From: Telopea speciosissima
Taxonomy: Eukaryota > Streptophyta > Magnoliopsida > Proteales > Proteaceae
Assembly: GCF_018873765.1 (NCBI RefSeq)
Contig: NC_057923.1
Coordinates: forward strand, 57,654,593-57,718,592
Length of the DNA stretch: 64,000 nt
Reading direction: 5' to 3'
Shown here: positions 19,135 to 30,790 of the stretch, piece after piece
Layout: each line of letters starts with the position of its first letter
How positions within the stretch are numbered: position 1 is the first letter of the stretch
Translations under genes and position numbers: made by a program
Notes under the pieces: model-generated
The model's database searches: none
What the model saw: only the letters and a program-made list of their open reading frames with translations
What the model was told of the DNA's origin: nothing

Positions 19135-20262
19135 ATGTTTAGCTTTTGTAGCAGAAAACTTCTTCATATGAAGTGTTCTGGTAGTTCATCAACAACATGT
19201 CTCCTTCCCATTATTGGAAACTCATCTCTTAGGTTTAATTCAAATGCCACAGAACAACCGTCTCTCACTGTAGATTATCTCATAAACAGATGTGGGTTAA
19301 CCCAAGAATCTGCTCTTAAAACCTCCCATAGGTTTAATATCAAATCCACCACAAAAGCAGACTCGGTTCTCGCCCTTCTCAACAGCTATGGATTACCCAA
19401 ACCCTGTATCTCAGAGGTAATCCGCAGGAACCCTACAGTACTCTCTGTGGATCTTAAGAAAACCTTGGAACCCAAGATTGAGTTTTTCTCTAATATGGGG
19501 ATTTCAGGCCCCGACCTTGCAAGGATCTTGTATAGAGGCCCAAGCATACTAACGGACGCCAGTTTGAGAAACGAAATTATCCCTTCCATTGAATTCCTTA
19601 AGAGTTTCCTTCACAATGGTAAGAATATTGCTGCGGCCATGAGTCGGTTGAGGTGGACAATGGGGTTTCAAAGAGTAATGGAGTGTAACATTGAGTTCTT
19701 GCGAAATCAAGGGGTGCCGGATTCTGGGATTTCGAAACTAATTCTACTATGTCCTCGAGCACTTAATTGGAAACAACCTCGGGTTAATGAGGTTGTCCTG
19801 CAAGCCAATGAAATGGGGTGTAACTCCTCGAGTTTGATATTTATCTAAGCTTTCCGCACACTGGCGCAGATGAATAAGACTACGTTGGAAGCGAAACTGG
19901 AGGTTTTTAGGAGTTTTGGATGGTCGGAGGATGAGATTCTCTGCTTGTTCAGAAAACAACCCTAGTGTTTTTCTCGCGCAGAGACAATTCTTAGGATGCG
20001 ATTGGATTTCTTCATGAACAAACTGAGTTTGACTGCAGCGGAAATTGCCAAGAACCCAGTCATTTTGCTTCTTAGCATGGAGAAGAGAACTGTTCCAAGG
20101 TATTCTGTTCTTCAAGTTCTTCTCTCCAAGGGTCTGATGAAGAAACAAAGCATTGGTTCTGCGCTGAAAATGAGTGAAGATAAGTTCTTGGAAAACTTTG
20201 TTGGGAAGTATCACCAGGAGCTACCTCAGCTGTTGAATGAGTACAAACGTAACATGGAATGA
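19135..20262 (+). pseudogene. mTERF family copy 3, two nonsense codons
   Basis: It aligns end to end in one frame with the intact copies (375 codons), but TAA at 19846-19848 and TAG at 19963-19965 interrupt it. Both stops sit where the other copies have an aromatic or His codon (TAT/CAT in IHA or IYA, and TAT in PYC), so each needs a single base change. Translation from 19135 would give 237 residues: the presequence and roughly the first two thirds of the mTERF repeats. The remaining frame resumes at 19996 (MRLDFFMNKLSLT) and ends with the family C-terminus. The 3' half is almost identical to copy 4. There is no frameshift, so inactivation looks recent. A truncated product cannot be excluded. 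Confidence 0.88.
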
Positions 20263-21517
20263 CTTGGGAACTGAGATTGATGATTTGTACTTACAATTTT
20301 GACAGGTATTTGCATTTTTGTGCTTGATGATATTTATTTTCTTTCTGTGTCTACAGCTAACGTTCATTTTGTTTCTGTGTACAATTTTGCAAGTCAAAAT
20401 TTCATTTGGAATGCTTTACATGTAAAATTTTAGATGTAGAAAAATTTCCAATGTTTGTTTATAGGAGTCATATGATGTAAAATATCGTTGTATGATTTTC
20501 CAATGTTTGTTTGCCATTTATTTAACATGGTGTAATTATTCAAAATAATTATACAAAACATCATTTTAATCAATTTTGAATTATCCAGTCCCTACTGTAT
20601 GGTTGGGACTTATGAGAACCATGTATGGGTATGGTCACATGGGACCCATACATACATGGGCTGTATGTCTTCCACTAAGGCAACAAAGGGTGACTTCAAG
20701 CTGTTAAAATTTTTACAAGGGAAGATATTATGGTCAAATTGCATGTGAAATTTTCCAAGGCCCAATAGGCCGTTGTGTTCACGTATGGATCTTCCATAAT
20801 GAACACAACAACGTAGGAGTTAGCGAGTAGATTCTCCATTTCGAATCTTTTACTGGAAATAAGCTCTCATATTGGTAAGTTGGTTACTTGTGTTAGATCT
20901 TTGTTGAGGAAGATAGTATCAGGTAGTAATTAAGAAGAGATACAATGTGTGCTGTCTGATTGTTTTGTAATTGCTTTACATTTCATTGAGGGGGGGGGGG
21001 GGTTTACTTCTGAGGTGATTCCAGTCTTAAGGAACAAAATTTGTTGTAATCTAGGTAATGGTAGGAAGGTTGACATATGGAATGAGAATAACACTTGGAT
21101 GGCTGGATTTCCTCCCTCCCATCTTTTTGACTATCTTATGTTTCTGGTGAATGGGATTTATATAAGTTATAATCTATTTTCCCAAAAGATGTAGTTTGAG
21201 AAATTTTTAGAAATTCAACCCTCAAGTTCATAATTGCAAGAAGTTCCATTTGCCCCTTTTCCTAGGTCAGATTTCCAACTTTTTTGGGTTCTCCCAATCA
21301 ACCCACACTAGGCAATTCATCCTTTGAAAATAGTTTTGAAATTCAACCATTATGCATTGAACTCAGTTTGTTGAAAAGAGTTTTCCCAGCAAACCTCCCA
21401 ATTAACCTACCCTAGGCAATTGAGGCTGGTAAATGGAAAAAGCTTTGGCCTTCTCCTCTTGGAGAGTGGATGAATCTCAATGTCATGGCTCTCTCTACCC
21501 AAAACAAGACAAGCTGG
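20263..21517 (+). other. 3' flank and spacer of unit 3
   Basis: The conserved 3' flank, closest to that of copy 4 (both read ggctgtatgtcttccactaa). Near 20870 a deletion relative to unit 4 joins ctctca to tattggcaag-like text across a short tctca microhomology. The unit spacer then continues to 21517. A run of 13 G at about 20991-21002 is present. No gene. Confidence 0.6.
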
Positions 21518-22224
21518 TGATGTAGATCACAAGTCCATATGTACCCACAGGAACAAGCCCCAAAATCAGCCCAGCAAGGTTGTGGATTTGACTGCAGTGA
21601 GAAGCAACCTGGTCTGATGATGTGGCAAGCTTTTGTTGGTTTGATGGGGCATCACCTAAGGCAGCCTCAGCTCAGAGTGAAGCATGAAGAAGTTAAAACA
21701 CCAAAACACTGTTCACGGTACTGTTCACGTGAACAGTGTCATAGCCCATATTTGCCTTGTGTGGGGATGCTTTTTAGAAGATCTTGTGGGCCCATCAAGT
21801 GGAGAAAGATTCTCTGTAATGCTGCCATAGTTTAGTTTCTATTTTCAGTTTTAGAAAGTATATTAGGTGGCTTCCAATTTCAGTTTGTTTTTATTTTTGT
21901 TTCTATAAAGCCTTAGTAGTTTCTATTTTCAGCTAGTTTCTATTTTTCATTAGTTGCTATTTTCCTACCTTCTATTTTGGTTTTAGGAAGTTTATATTTT
22001 CTACCTTCTATTTTGTAAGCTTGCCTAAGCTATTAATAGGCCCCCTATTGTAAGGAAGGATCAGATTTGGAGAATAGAATTTGTGGCCAAGCTTGCCATC
22101 GGTTATGGTAGAAATTCCATGTTTCAACAGCTGGGATAGTTATGGGTGAGAGACCCAGGCTGAGAGAGCCATCCCCCTACCCCCTTTCTTCTATCCTCTC
22201 TATATCCCCTTCTTCTTCTTATCT

Positions 22225-22262
<38 letters not shown>

Positions 22263-22402
22263 CTTCTTTCATACGTAAACAGGAAAGAAAAAAAAAAGCA
22301 ATAAAAGTTTCATTTATTCAATTTGTTCATCCTTATTGTGTTGATCCTGGCTGCAATCGATCTCCTGCTGGTTTCCCTGGTTCGAGTTCGACTTTTGCAT
22401 TA
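21518..22402 (+). mobile_element. Solo-LTR-like insertion, about 885 bp
   Basis: Absent from unit 2, where the flanking text is continuous (caagctgggtttggct, about 15900). It starts tgatgtagatcac and has a promoter-like ctattaatagg followed by ggccccctattgtaagg, typical of an LTR U3/R junction. Flanks gctgg (21513-21517) and gttgg (22403-22407) look like a 5-bp target duplication with one change. It includes a palindrome cactgttcacg.. cgtgaacagtg near 21710 and a run of about 34 T at 22228-22261. No coding region. A related LTR lies inverted at 29897-30790. Confidence 0.65.
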
Positions 22403-22846
22403 GTTGGGTTTGGCTATATACGTCGAAATGATGAAGGTTCAATTGCTTTTTCAGAATTTCAATATGAACTCGCTGGATAATGGTCACCCAAAGAATGGAA
22501 TTTAGGGCTTTCTCAAGCATCTCAAGGAAACAAGCAATCTGAAAGTTGACCATCATACATTGTGGGGACAGATCTTGAAGGACTCTTGAATCAGTTGCAG
22601 CAAGTTGAGTTCCATGGCTGGTCAAGGGAACTGCTCTCTACATGTTGATGGCAGAACTTGTTTAAACCACTCATCTGTTATCATATCTTATGTTCCTAGA
22701 ACTGTTCATTACTTCTTCAAATTTTCTATCTACACAGCATGTAGCACTAGAGTAGCTTGGCTGTGGTTAAATAACTTTCCTGAGTGGTTAATAGAACATG
22801 CAGTCTGTATGGTGAATGTACACTATGTTGGACTCTTGATAGTTAA
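22403..22846. other. Unit 3 spacer
   Basis: Non-coding duplicate of 15900-16330 of unit 2. Confidence 0.6.
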
Positions 22847-22854
22847 TACATTCT

Positions 22855-24033
22855 AGAGCAATTTACATGTACCTCCCCTGTAGTTTGGTCTAATTACAAG
22901 CGACCCCCCATTGTTTGAACAATTACATTTACCTCCCTTGGACTATGGTGGGGCTTACAAGTAACCCCAGTCCATTAAGTTGAAACCGTTAGTTGAAACA
23001 AAAAATTCATAAATGACCATATTATCCTTCATTATTGTAGTTTTATCCTTTTACTATTTTACCCTTACATTACAAAACCCAAACCCATCTCCTCAATGTT
23101 CCATCGTTCCAACCTCATCTTCCATCTCATCTCTCTCTTCTCCAGCGACTTGCATAAATCAACCTGTCTTCTCCGGCAATCTACGAGGAGTAATCTCTCC
23201 AAACCGGTGTATTCATTCTGAAACCCAGTCTCTCCCCTTTAAAGAATATTTTCTTTCACACCTTGGGAGTAAGGTTTGAGCGTCGTCCCTATTCATAAGC
23301 ACCTCTGCACAACATTTTTATGCTGCTATCTCCAACAGAATCCCTAAGCTGTACAAGAAATTTGAAGATGATATGATGTTTGTGAAGTCAATGAACGAGA
23401 TTCCCAGGTGGGACCGGCAGCAGGGGTAGGGGGTGAAGTTGCAGGAAGAAGAGAAAGAAGAAAGAAGGGGCAAAGTTTGTGATGTCTTCCTTCCTCTTCC
23501 ACTCATAACCACCATGGATTCTCTGAAGAAAAACTTCTGTTGAAACTTCAAATTCCAAATAAAGTAAAAGTTCGATCCAAATCAAAAGCTATCAAAAAGT
23601 GCAAATCTTTTCTGTTTTTGCCCAAACAAAAAAAAAAAAAAAAAAAAACCTTAGTGCAGCAGACTCTCTCTCTCTCTAACCTCCATGACCTTGGCGTGAT
23701 TTTTTGGTGATTCTTGCACTCTCCAGTGATTGATGGCAGGCACAGGTATGTTCAATTGGATTTTGAATGTCTTAATGGTTCTCTTCAATTCTTTTTTCTC
23801 TTTTGATTAGATTAGTTCTCTTTCAAATGGACTGAGAGGGTGAAATTTTTCCTTTTTAGGGGTTGCAGGAAGAAGAAGAAGAAGAAGAAGAAGAAGAAAG
23901 AAGAGGCAAAGTTGTCTTTTACATTTCAAAACTAACACCATCAGCCTTCATGGGTGCGGAGGTAATTGTTCAAACAACGGAGGGTTTCTTGTAATTGGAA
24001 CAAACTACAGGGGAGGTACATGTAAATTTTCTC
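22855..24033. mobile_element. 1.18-kb TIR element with TSD and empty site
   Basis: It begins agagcaatttacatgtacct (followed by cccctgtagtttg) and ends with the complement (caaactacaggggaggtaca then tgtaaattttctc). Flanks tacattct at 22847-22854 and 24034-24041 form an 8-bp target duplication, and unit 2 has the empty site at about 16328. The interior holds no transposase frame that I can recognise. It has (CT)n near 23665 and (GAA)n near 23870-23897. It looks like a non-autonomous hAT- or Mutator-like element. Confidence 0.85.
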
Positions 24034-24041
24034 TACATTCT

Positions 24042-24958
24042 ATGCCCTCTTCTACAAAGTGCACTACATATTCCTCAGCAATTGTCAGTCATCATATCTA
24101 TTTGTCATCAGGGTACTTTATTTTTTAATGAAAAGTATAGCTAAGATATTGTATTAGATATAGTTGTCCCATGTAATGAGAGGTGTGGGATGTGAACATT
24201 TCTTTCATCAATTTTAGTTTACTGTGGCAATGTGATATTTGATCAAGTTTATAAACACCTTACTAAGAAGAACACAATGGAATCTGATCTGAAGTTAACT
24301 GAAGAGATACTAAAGAATGCAAATGATATTTACTAAATTTAAGCATTAAGATCAATGTATAATATCTTAAATCAGTATATTTCTGCCTAAATTAATCTGA
24401 AGACTTTTCTATTCTTTTTTCTTTTATTATTATTTTGTTACTATCATTTGTGAATGGAATGATGTGTTTGGTGTAAAATTGAGGCTTGGACTAAGTTTAG
24501 TGACCTATTATGCTTCTAATAAGTAATAGCAGCAGCTATCCTAAGCTAGCAGAAAGATACTCAGGTGCTTGAGTCTGCAGTTTTGCAAAAATCTTATCTC
24601 AATCCACAGGTTTAAAATTTGATGATTAACTTAAACACTTCAATTAGTAGGAACTCTCTTATTATAAAGCATTTTTTATCAACACAGGAGCCTTGGTTCT
24701 TCATTCTTTATTTCGCCGTTCAATGAAAGCTTAAAATCATTATGGACTGCTCTTGATATTTTGCTTTAGCCCTCTTGCGCTGTCAAGGTTACTCTTTCAT
24801 TTACTCTATGCTTTAGGCATCGAGGAACTTTTTTTTTTTTTTTTGGGCGAATAAATATTCATTACCAAAGAAGAGAAAACCATTTAGGAAACCATTCCCA
24901 TCATCGTGGAATCTTTTTTTTTTTTTTTCCAATTCATATTGGATGTAGTAGGATCAGT
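24042..24958. other. Unit 3 spacer
   Basis: Non-coding. It carries the unit landmarks at about 24298 (actgaagagatactaaag) and about 24535 (agcagctatcctaagc). Long T runs lie at 24830-24844 and 24908-24923. Confidence 0.6.
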
Positions 24959-24959
24959 T

Positions 24960-25777
24960 TGTTTCAAGGCGAGATTGGTTGTAAAGGATACATCTAGAAA
25001 GAGGGTATCGACTATGATGAGACATTCGCACCAGTAGAGATGATTAAATCCATTCAGATTCTATTATTAATTGTTATATACTATGATTATGAGATCTGAC
25101 AGATGGATGTACAGACTGCTTTCCTTTACGAATATCTTAATGAGGTCATATACATGGATCAGCCAGAGGGTTATGCTTCTCCAGAGGAGGTAAACAAGGT
25201 ATCAAAGCTGAATTATCCGTTTTGATCAAGCTATCAAAGAATTTGAGTTTAAGCAGAACATTGATGAACCATGCGTGTATAAGGAAATTTGTGGGGGTAC
25301 CGTCTGTTTCTTTGTCCTATATGTGGATGATATATTTCTCATTGGAAATGATGTTGAGTTACTTTCATCTGTAAAGATGTAGTGATCCAAAACGTTCTCA
25401 ATGAAAGATCTGGGTGAAACTAATTACATCCTAGGAATTAAGCTTGTGAGAGATCACAAGAAAATGATGTTGAGATTGTTACAATCTACCTACATTGACA
25501 AAGTGCTTAACAGGTTTAACATACAGGATTCTAAGAGAGGTAATGTGCCTCTCAGACATGGAATCGATCTTTTCAAGTTACAATGCCCTCAAACTTCTGA
25601 GGATGTTGAGGCTATGGAAAGAGTTTCCTATGTGGGAGATTATTGGGATATCCACGCATAAGGCAGAAAAAAATAATCTCATATTGGATATGAATGGGAT
25701 GTGGGTGGATTAATAGGTACTTGGGCACCTTCTCCTTAACGGCTAGCTTTTGAGGATGAGACTCAAGTCCCTAATAT
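24960..25777 (+). mobile_element. Ty1/copia RT fragment, degenerate
   Basis: Broken frames read the Copia reverse transcriptase: GIDYDETFAPVEMIKSIQIL, QMDVQTAFLYEYLNEVIYMD, the catalytic YVDDIFLIGND at about 25320, then FSMKDLGETNYILGIKLVRD and MERVSYV. Stops and frameshifts occur throughout, and about 60 residues between the first and second blocks are deleted. Beyond about 25680 the text resembles the start of an LTR. Unit 2 shows the uninterrupted site (aggatcagttgaatca, about 17717), so it is a unit-3 insertion without its own LTR pair. Confidence 0.85.
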
Positions 25778-26139
25778 AGTTGAATCATACATCTTACATA
25801 GTCCAAAAAAAAATGGGTTAATATAAAACAACATTCACATGAGAAAATGGGAAAAATTTTGGGATCAATTTTGCTAAAACATGTCCATTTTGGAATCCAT
25901 AAAAGACAGATTAATGAGATTGTATTGACAATTGGATACTTCAAGCATCAATCTATGCAAAGGCAACCATCAAGATAAGAACTTCAAAAATCTGGTATAT
26001 ATATAAAATTGAATTTAAAATCAATTGGAATTGCCTCATCAACTTCATATCGCATGATCCATGAAATTCATAGAAGACAAGTCATTAAGAAAGATTTTTA
26101 TGCAGCGGACAGAAAATAGAGCAGATAATTTTTTGATTC
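25778..26139. other. Unit 3 spacer
   Basis: Non-coding spacer shared with units 1 and 2 (caagcatcaatctatg at about 25940, compare 7155). No gene. Confidence 0.5.
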
Positions 26140-26307
26140 ATTATCTGTTCCATTTCTTGGGTAGGTCCATTTCCCCAAGTTTCTCAAATAAGGGGTGGTG
26201 GAAATGACCACCCTACCCTTGCCCAATCACACTGTCAGGGTGGGGTCCACCTTCCTCTATTAGAGACGCTTACGGAAATGGAGCGGACAAGAAATGGTGC
26301 AGATAAT
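26140..26307. mobile_element. Inverted-repeat MITE, about 168 bp
   Basis: Left attatctgttccatttcttg pairs with right aagaaatggtgcagataat. The interior contains ggtggaaatgaccacc and ggtggggtccacc, words also found in the MITE at 50160-50312. It splits unit spacer text. No clear target duplication. Confidence 0.6.
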
Positions 26308-26872
26308 TTTCCGATTTCCCTTCACTCACCCTAAATGGGTATTCCTTCACAGTGGGTTATGATGATGGTGAAATTAATTTAATAAAGAGAGAGAGAATAT
26401 TTTGGACATTAAGAATAGATTATTGAAATGGTTTGCAACTCGGATTGCCCACTTCTACGTGACTGATAGAATTTGAATACTGCCATTTGCGTCTCAGCTG
26501 CCTTTGAAATATGCTTTAATTTTATGATTTTCTTCCAGTTCCTCTAATAGGGGGAGTGGACACCACTTGGGCAATGTTTTCGGGTTACGGATAGGGTGAT
26601 AATTTTTAACAGGGAATTGGAAAGGATAACGATTCCGACAGTTGGCAAGTTGGACGAAAGGAGGACACATTTGGTTATAAAGTGGAGTACAATCAATAAA
26701 CCTTCTTCACTCCGGTTCCAACCAAGCATCTTGCTAAAATGTTTTTTATTTTAGTACTTTTTCATTTCATTTTATTTTAATTTACAAAAGAATTTTTTAT
26801 TTCACTTAATTGTCCTCACTTCTAACCAAACGGTGCTAAAATGAAACAACACTAGTGTTGTTGGTTTTGAAT
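26308..26872. other. Spacer upstream of mTERF copy 4
   Basis: Non-coding. It contains the upstream block aaccaaacggtgctaaaatg at about 26825, seen before copies 1, 2 and 5. Confidence 0.55.
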
Positions 26873-27245
26873 AAGGGTGTCAATCGGGCAGTTCGGTTAG
26901 GTTTTTATGGTTTCGATGTGAGTTTCAAAGAAACCAAAACCGAACCAATAATAACTCTTTTGTTTCAGTTCGGTTTAAAATCTGGGGGCTGGTTTTGGGT
27001 AGGGAATGGGTAGAATTTTTAGGGTTTGGGGGGTTGGTTTTTGTATTCAGCTCGGTTCGATCCTATTGAGCTGCCCAATTGGTGGTCCATTGGTTTAACC
27101 TGAACTGAACCAAAACCGAATTGTGTTATAAGTTCTAACCCATAAACCGAAGACAAACCAACAAGGTCTCGGTTTGATTGAGATCAGGTTCAAATGGGTT
27201 GGGCCGGGCCAGTTTTACCAGTTCCGTTTAGGTTTTGACACCCTT
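26873..27245. mobile_element. Inverted-terminal element, aagggtgtcaa family
   Basis: It starts aagggtgtcaatcgg and ends ggttttgacaccctt, and the outer 11 bases are complementary. The interior is full of cggttt/aaaccgaac words that make it self-complementary. In units 2 and 5 the surrounding spacer is continuous (..gtgttggtgctgagc.., about 36740), so this is an insertion about 373 bp long. hAT-like by its termini; the target duplication is unclear. Confidence 0.7.
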
Positions 27246-27583
27246 ACTTCTGAGCTATATAATAACTATAAAATTCTACAAGAATTTTGCAAACCTGAAG
27301 ACCGATTCCCGTGTTGGATTCAACTAAAATGTTAGGTTTTAAGAAAAGAATCCGGAATTGGATTGGTGAATCGGCCCAATTGGGTGGCCGTGATTAACCT
27401 CGATTCTGGCCAATTCATTCAAGAAGCCCAAGAATCGCAGAAGTTTCAAACCTGAAGACCGATTCCCGGGTTCTAGGGATCATTTCCGGTCTGTGTTTAA
27501 GAACTTAACTCGATCATGGAAAGCTCTTCCTATATTTGTTAGTAAACCATAATCACCAACAATTGCTACAAGTTAAAAGTTCA
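27246..27583. other. Spacer upstream of mTERF copy 4
   Basis: Non-coding, with the gaatcggccc-rich block shared with 9240-9420 and 36890-37020 and an internal near-direct repeat of aacctgaagaccgattcccg (27293 and 27450). Confidence 0.5.
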
Positions 27584-27703
27584 GATCCTTTGGTTTTCAG
27601 CTTCGACCCTGCTCATCCCACTGAGAAGACGAGAGGAAATTGGGAAATCCATGCTTGGAACCTGTTCGATCCCGAACCCTTGTAAGTCATTAACTCTCTC
27701 AGA
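27584..27703 (+). promoter_or_regulatory. Conserved leader of mTERF copy 4, overlapping uORF 27651-27740
   Basis: The leader as in copy 2. The uATG at 27651 opens a 29-codon frame (MLGTCSIPNPCK and onwards) that overlaps the main ATG at 27704 out of frame and stops at 27738-27740. The distance from uATG to main ATG is 53 bases, exactly as in copies 2, 5 and 6. Confidence 0.55.
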
Positions 27704-28822
27704 ATGTTTAGCTTCTGTAGCAGAAAACTTCTTCATATAAAGTGGTCTGGTAGTTCATCAACATTTCTCTTTCCCATTGGAAACTCATCTCTTAGGTTTA
27801 GTTCAAATGCCACAGAACAATCGTCTCTCACTGTAGATTATCTCATAAACAGATGTGGGTTAACCCAAGAATCTGCTCTTAAAACCTCCCAAAGAATTAA
27901 TATCAAATCCACCACAAAAGCAGACTCGGTTCTCGCCCTCCTCAACAGCTATGGATTACCCAAATCCTCTATCTCAAAGATAATTAGCCAATACCCAAGA
28001 GTACTCTGTGCAGATCCTAAGAAAATCTTGGAACCCAAGATTGAATATTTCTCTAGTATGGGGATTTCAGGCCCTGACCTTGTAAAAATCTTGGATAGAG
28101 ACCCGAACATACTAGCAGGTGTCAGTTTGAGAAACCAAATTATTCCTTCCATGGAGTTCCTTAAGAGTTTCCTTCATGATGGTAAGAATATTGCTGTGGC
28201 CTTGCGTCGGTTGAGGTGGATTAGTGGGATACCAAGTGTAATGAAACCTAATATTGATATCTTGCGAAATCAGGGGGTGCCGGAATCTGGGATTTTGAAA
28301 ATAATTATACTATGCCCTCAATTACTTATGTTGAAACAACCTCGGTTTAATGAGGCTGTCCTGCAAGCCAAGGAAATGGGGTTTGAACCCTCGAGTTTGA
28401 TGTTTATCCATGCCTTCCGCACGCTGACACAGATGAATGCTACGTTGGAAGCTAAAATGGAGGTTTTTAGGAGTTTTGGATGGTCGGAGGATGAGATTCT
28501 ATGCGTGTTCAGAAAACAACCCTATTGTTTGACTCGCGCAGAGACAATTCTTAGGATGCGATTGGATTTCTTCATGAACAAACTGAGTTTGACTGCAGCG
28601 GAAATTGCCAAGAACCCAGTCATTTTGCTTCTTAGCATGGAGAAGAGAACTGTTCCAAGGTGTTCTGTTCTTCAAGTTCTTCTCTCCAAGGGTCTGATGA
28701 AGAAACAAAGCATTAGTTCTGCGCTGATAATGAATGAAGATAAGTTCTTGAAAAACTTTGTTAGGAAGTATAACCAGGAGCTACCTGAGCTGTTGAAGGA
28801 GTACAAACGTAGCATGGGATGA
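27704..28822 (+). CDS. mTERF family protein, copy 4
   Basis: A complete intronless 372-codon frame. The presequence runs over residues 1 to about 40 (MFSFCSRKLLHIKWSGSSST), then mTERF repeats from TVDYLINRCGLT, through ISQYPRVLCADPKK, LEPKIEYFSSMGISGPDL, IIILCPQLLMLKQ, FRKQPYCLTRAE and NPVILLLSMEKRTVPR, ending KEYKRSMG (others end KRNME). From about residue 270 it is almost identical to pseudogene copy 3, including RAETILRMRLDFFMNKLSLT. Target and partner are unknown. Probably mitochondrial by its N-terminus. Confidence 0.93.
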   Translation: MFSFCSRKLLHIKWSGSSSTFLFPIGNSSLRFSSNATEQSSLTVDYLINRCGLTQESALKTSQRINIKSTTKADSVLALLNSYGLPKSSISKIISQYPRVLCADPKKILEPKIEYFSSMGISGPDLVKILDRDPNILAGVSLRNQIIPSMEFLKSFLHDGKNIAVALRRLRWISGIPSVMKPNIDILRNQGVPESGILKIIILCPQLLMLKQPRFNEAVLQAKEMGFEPSSLMFIHAFRTLTQMNATLEAKMEVFRSFGWSEDEILCVFRKQPYCLTRAETILRMRLDFFMNKLSLTAAEIAKNPVILLLSMEKRTVPRCSVLQVLLSKGLMKKQSISSALIMNEDKFLKNFVRKYNQELPELLKEYKRSMG

Positions 28823-29896
28823 CCTGGGAACTGGGATTGATGATTTGTAGAATTTGTTTCTTACTATTTTGACAGGTATTTGCATTTTTGTACTTGATGA
28901 TATTTATTTTCTTTCTCTGTCTACAGCTAACATTCATTTTGTTTATGTGTACAATTTTGCAAGTAAAACTTTCATTTGGAATACATTACATGTAAAATTT
29001 TTTAAAGGTAAAATTTTAGATGTAGAAAAATTTTGAATGTTTGTTTATAGGAGTCATATGATGTAAAATATCGTTGTATGCTTTTCCAATGTTTGTTTGC
29101 CATTTATTTAACATGGTGTAATTAAATAATTATAATTATACAAAACATTATTTTAATCAAATTTGAAATATCGAGTCCCTACTGTATGGTTGTGACTTGC
29201 GAGAACCATGTATGGGTATGGTCACATGGGACCCATAGATACATGGGCTGTATGTCTTCCACTAAGGCAACAAAGGGTGACTTCAAGCTGTTAAATTTTT
29301 TACAAAGGAAGATATTATGGTCAAATTGCATGTGAAATTTTCCAAGGCCCAATAGGCCGTTGTGTTCACGTGTGTATCTGTCCATAATGAACACAACAAC
29401 GTAGGAGTTAGTGAGTAGATTCTCCATTTCAACTCTTTTACTGGAAATAAGCTCTCAGTTGACATTCAACTTGAGCATGGGTTACCTATTGCTGGGAGAA
29501 GAGTCATTCCAAAATACTGGTTTCTCATAGTGGCAAGTTGGTTACTTGTGTTTGATCTTTGTTGAGGATGACAGTATCAAGTAGTAAAGAACGATATAAT
29601 GTGTGTTGTCCGATTGCTTCTGATTGGCAATTATGTCATGCAAGTCAATGATTTTTATTGAGACCAGGTGGAGTTTTGCTCTTATTTTCTTGCAACCTAA
29701 TGTTTTATGTTCTGGGGTGGTATGTGGACGAGTTGGTTAGAGTCTGTTATTGATATCTTTGAGGACAGTAAAACAGCTGTATAATCTAAGTCGCAGCCCT
29801 TGAGGACTTACGCGTCCTTATTATGGCATTTAAGAATGGTCATTGCAAAAAGCAGACAATATGTTGTATTAGAAGCGGTAGAAGTGTTAATAATGT
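28823..29896 (+). other. Conserved 3' flank of mTERF copy 4
   Basis: The full version of the duplicated 3' flank, including acceptor-like ttttgacag|gt near 28877, the AT-rich taaaatttt block and, at about 29750, the empty site for the unit-5 Copia element (gttattgatatctttgagg). It breaks at about 29890 where an LTR-like insertion starts. Confidence 0.6.
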
Positions 29897-30790
29897 AGAA
29901 GGGGTTCACAAAGAACCACTCTACAGTAGGATCATTAATAGTTGCAGCAGATCATCAATAATGGAAGCAAATCAGAATTAGAAGGTATAGACCAAAATAG
30001 AAGGTAACAAATGCTAGGCAATCCAGCCAGCAGTTTGGTGTCAAACTATGATCAAATGGAGCAGGGGCTGGGTAGGTCTTGTGCTCCAAATCTCAGCCAG
30101 TTCTGATGGCTAACAAGGGAGATATGAAGGGAATCCCAAAATAGAAGGTTAGGACAGATCTCCCAAACCAGTGGAATTTAGAACACCAAACTTGGGATCG
30201 AGTGTAGCCCTTGATTGTGTGATTCTGCTCTCTAATCCTCTGCTGAGTATGAGCCTTGGTTGTAGAGATATTAGCACTTGAAGTTTGCTGGATAATCTGG
30301 GCAGAAACTGGAATCGCTGGAGGACTGCAACCCTCTATTGATGGGAGGCAGTAGCAGCAATTCACAAGGATGATTAGTGGCTGATTAGGTCTTCAAGAGT
30401 GTAGCACAGTAGCAGGTTGGAGTGTCTCAGCATCAGCAACAGCAAAGGAGACCGAGTAGGGTAGGATGAGAAGTTAGGAGAAGAAGATAAAGGGGGATAA
30501 GGAGATTTGGCTCTCTCAGCCCTTCGGGTTTCAGCTCTCAACAGCCCGTCATGTCACACACTTGGACAGGAAACCTGCTCAAAGCAATGTTAGTAGAGGG
30601 CAATAGCTTGCCTCTCAAGTTACAAAGAAATAGAAACTAACTTTGACAATGTTCTAAAATTTGAAACTAGGAAATAGAAACTAAACTAAGAATTAGAAAC
30701 ATAGCATGACAAGGTTTCTATAAATAGAAACTATGAAATTAGAAACAAATAACTATTAAAATAGAAACTAAACTAAACTCCTAAAGTGGA
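29897..30790 (-). mobile_element. LTR-like insertion, about 0.9 kb, minus strand
   Basis: On the minus strand it has the same style as the unit-3 LTR at 21518 (many tagtttctattt words, ctgagagagcc, then a TG-rich 3' end). It finishes gtgaaccccttctaca just before unit flank text gttaataa. The right limit is uncertain because L1 sequence follows. No pol or gag. The 90-codon minus frame at 30093-30365 has no recognisable domain and is probably chance. Confidence 0.5.

Noticed and set aside
19135..20262. Copy 3 as a functional gene rescued by stop-codon readthrough or editing
   Set aside because: Two stops 117 bases apart in a nuclear gene; no context supporting readthrough.
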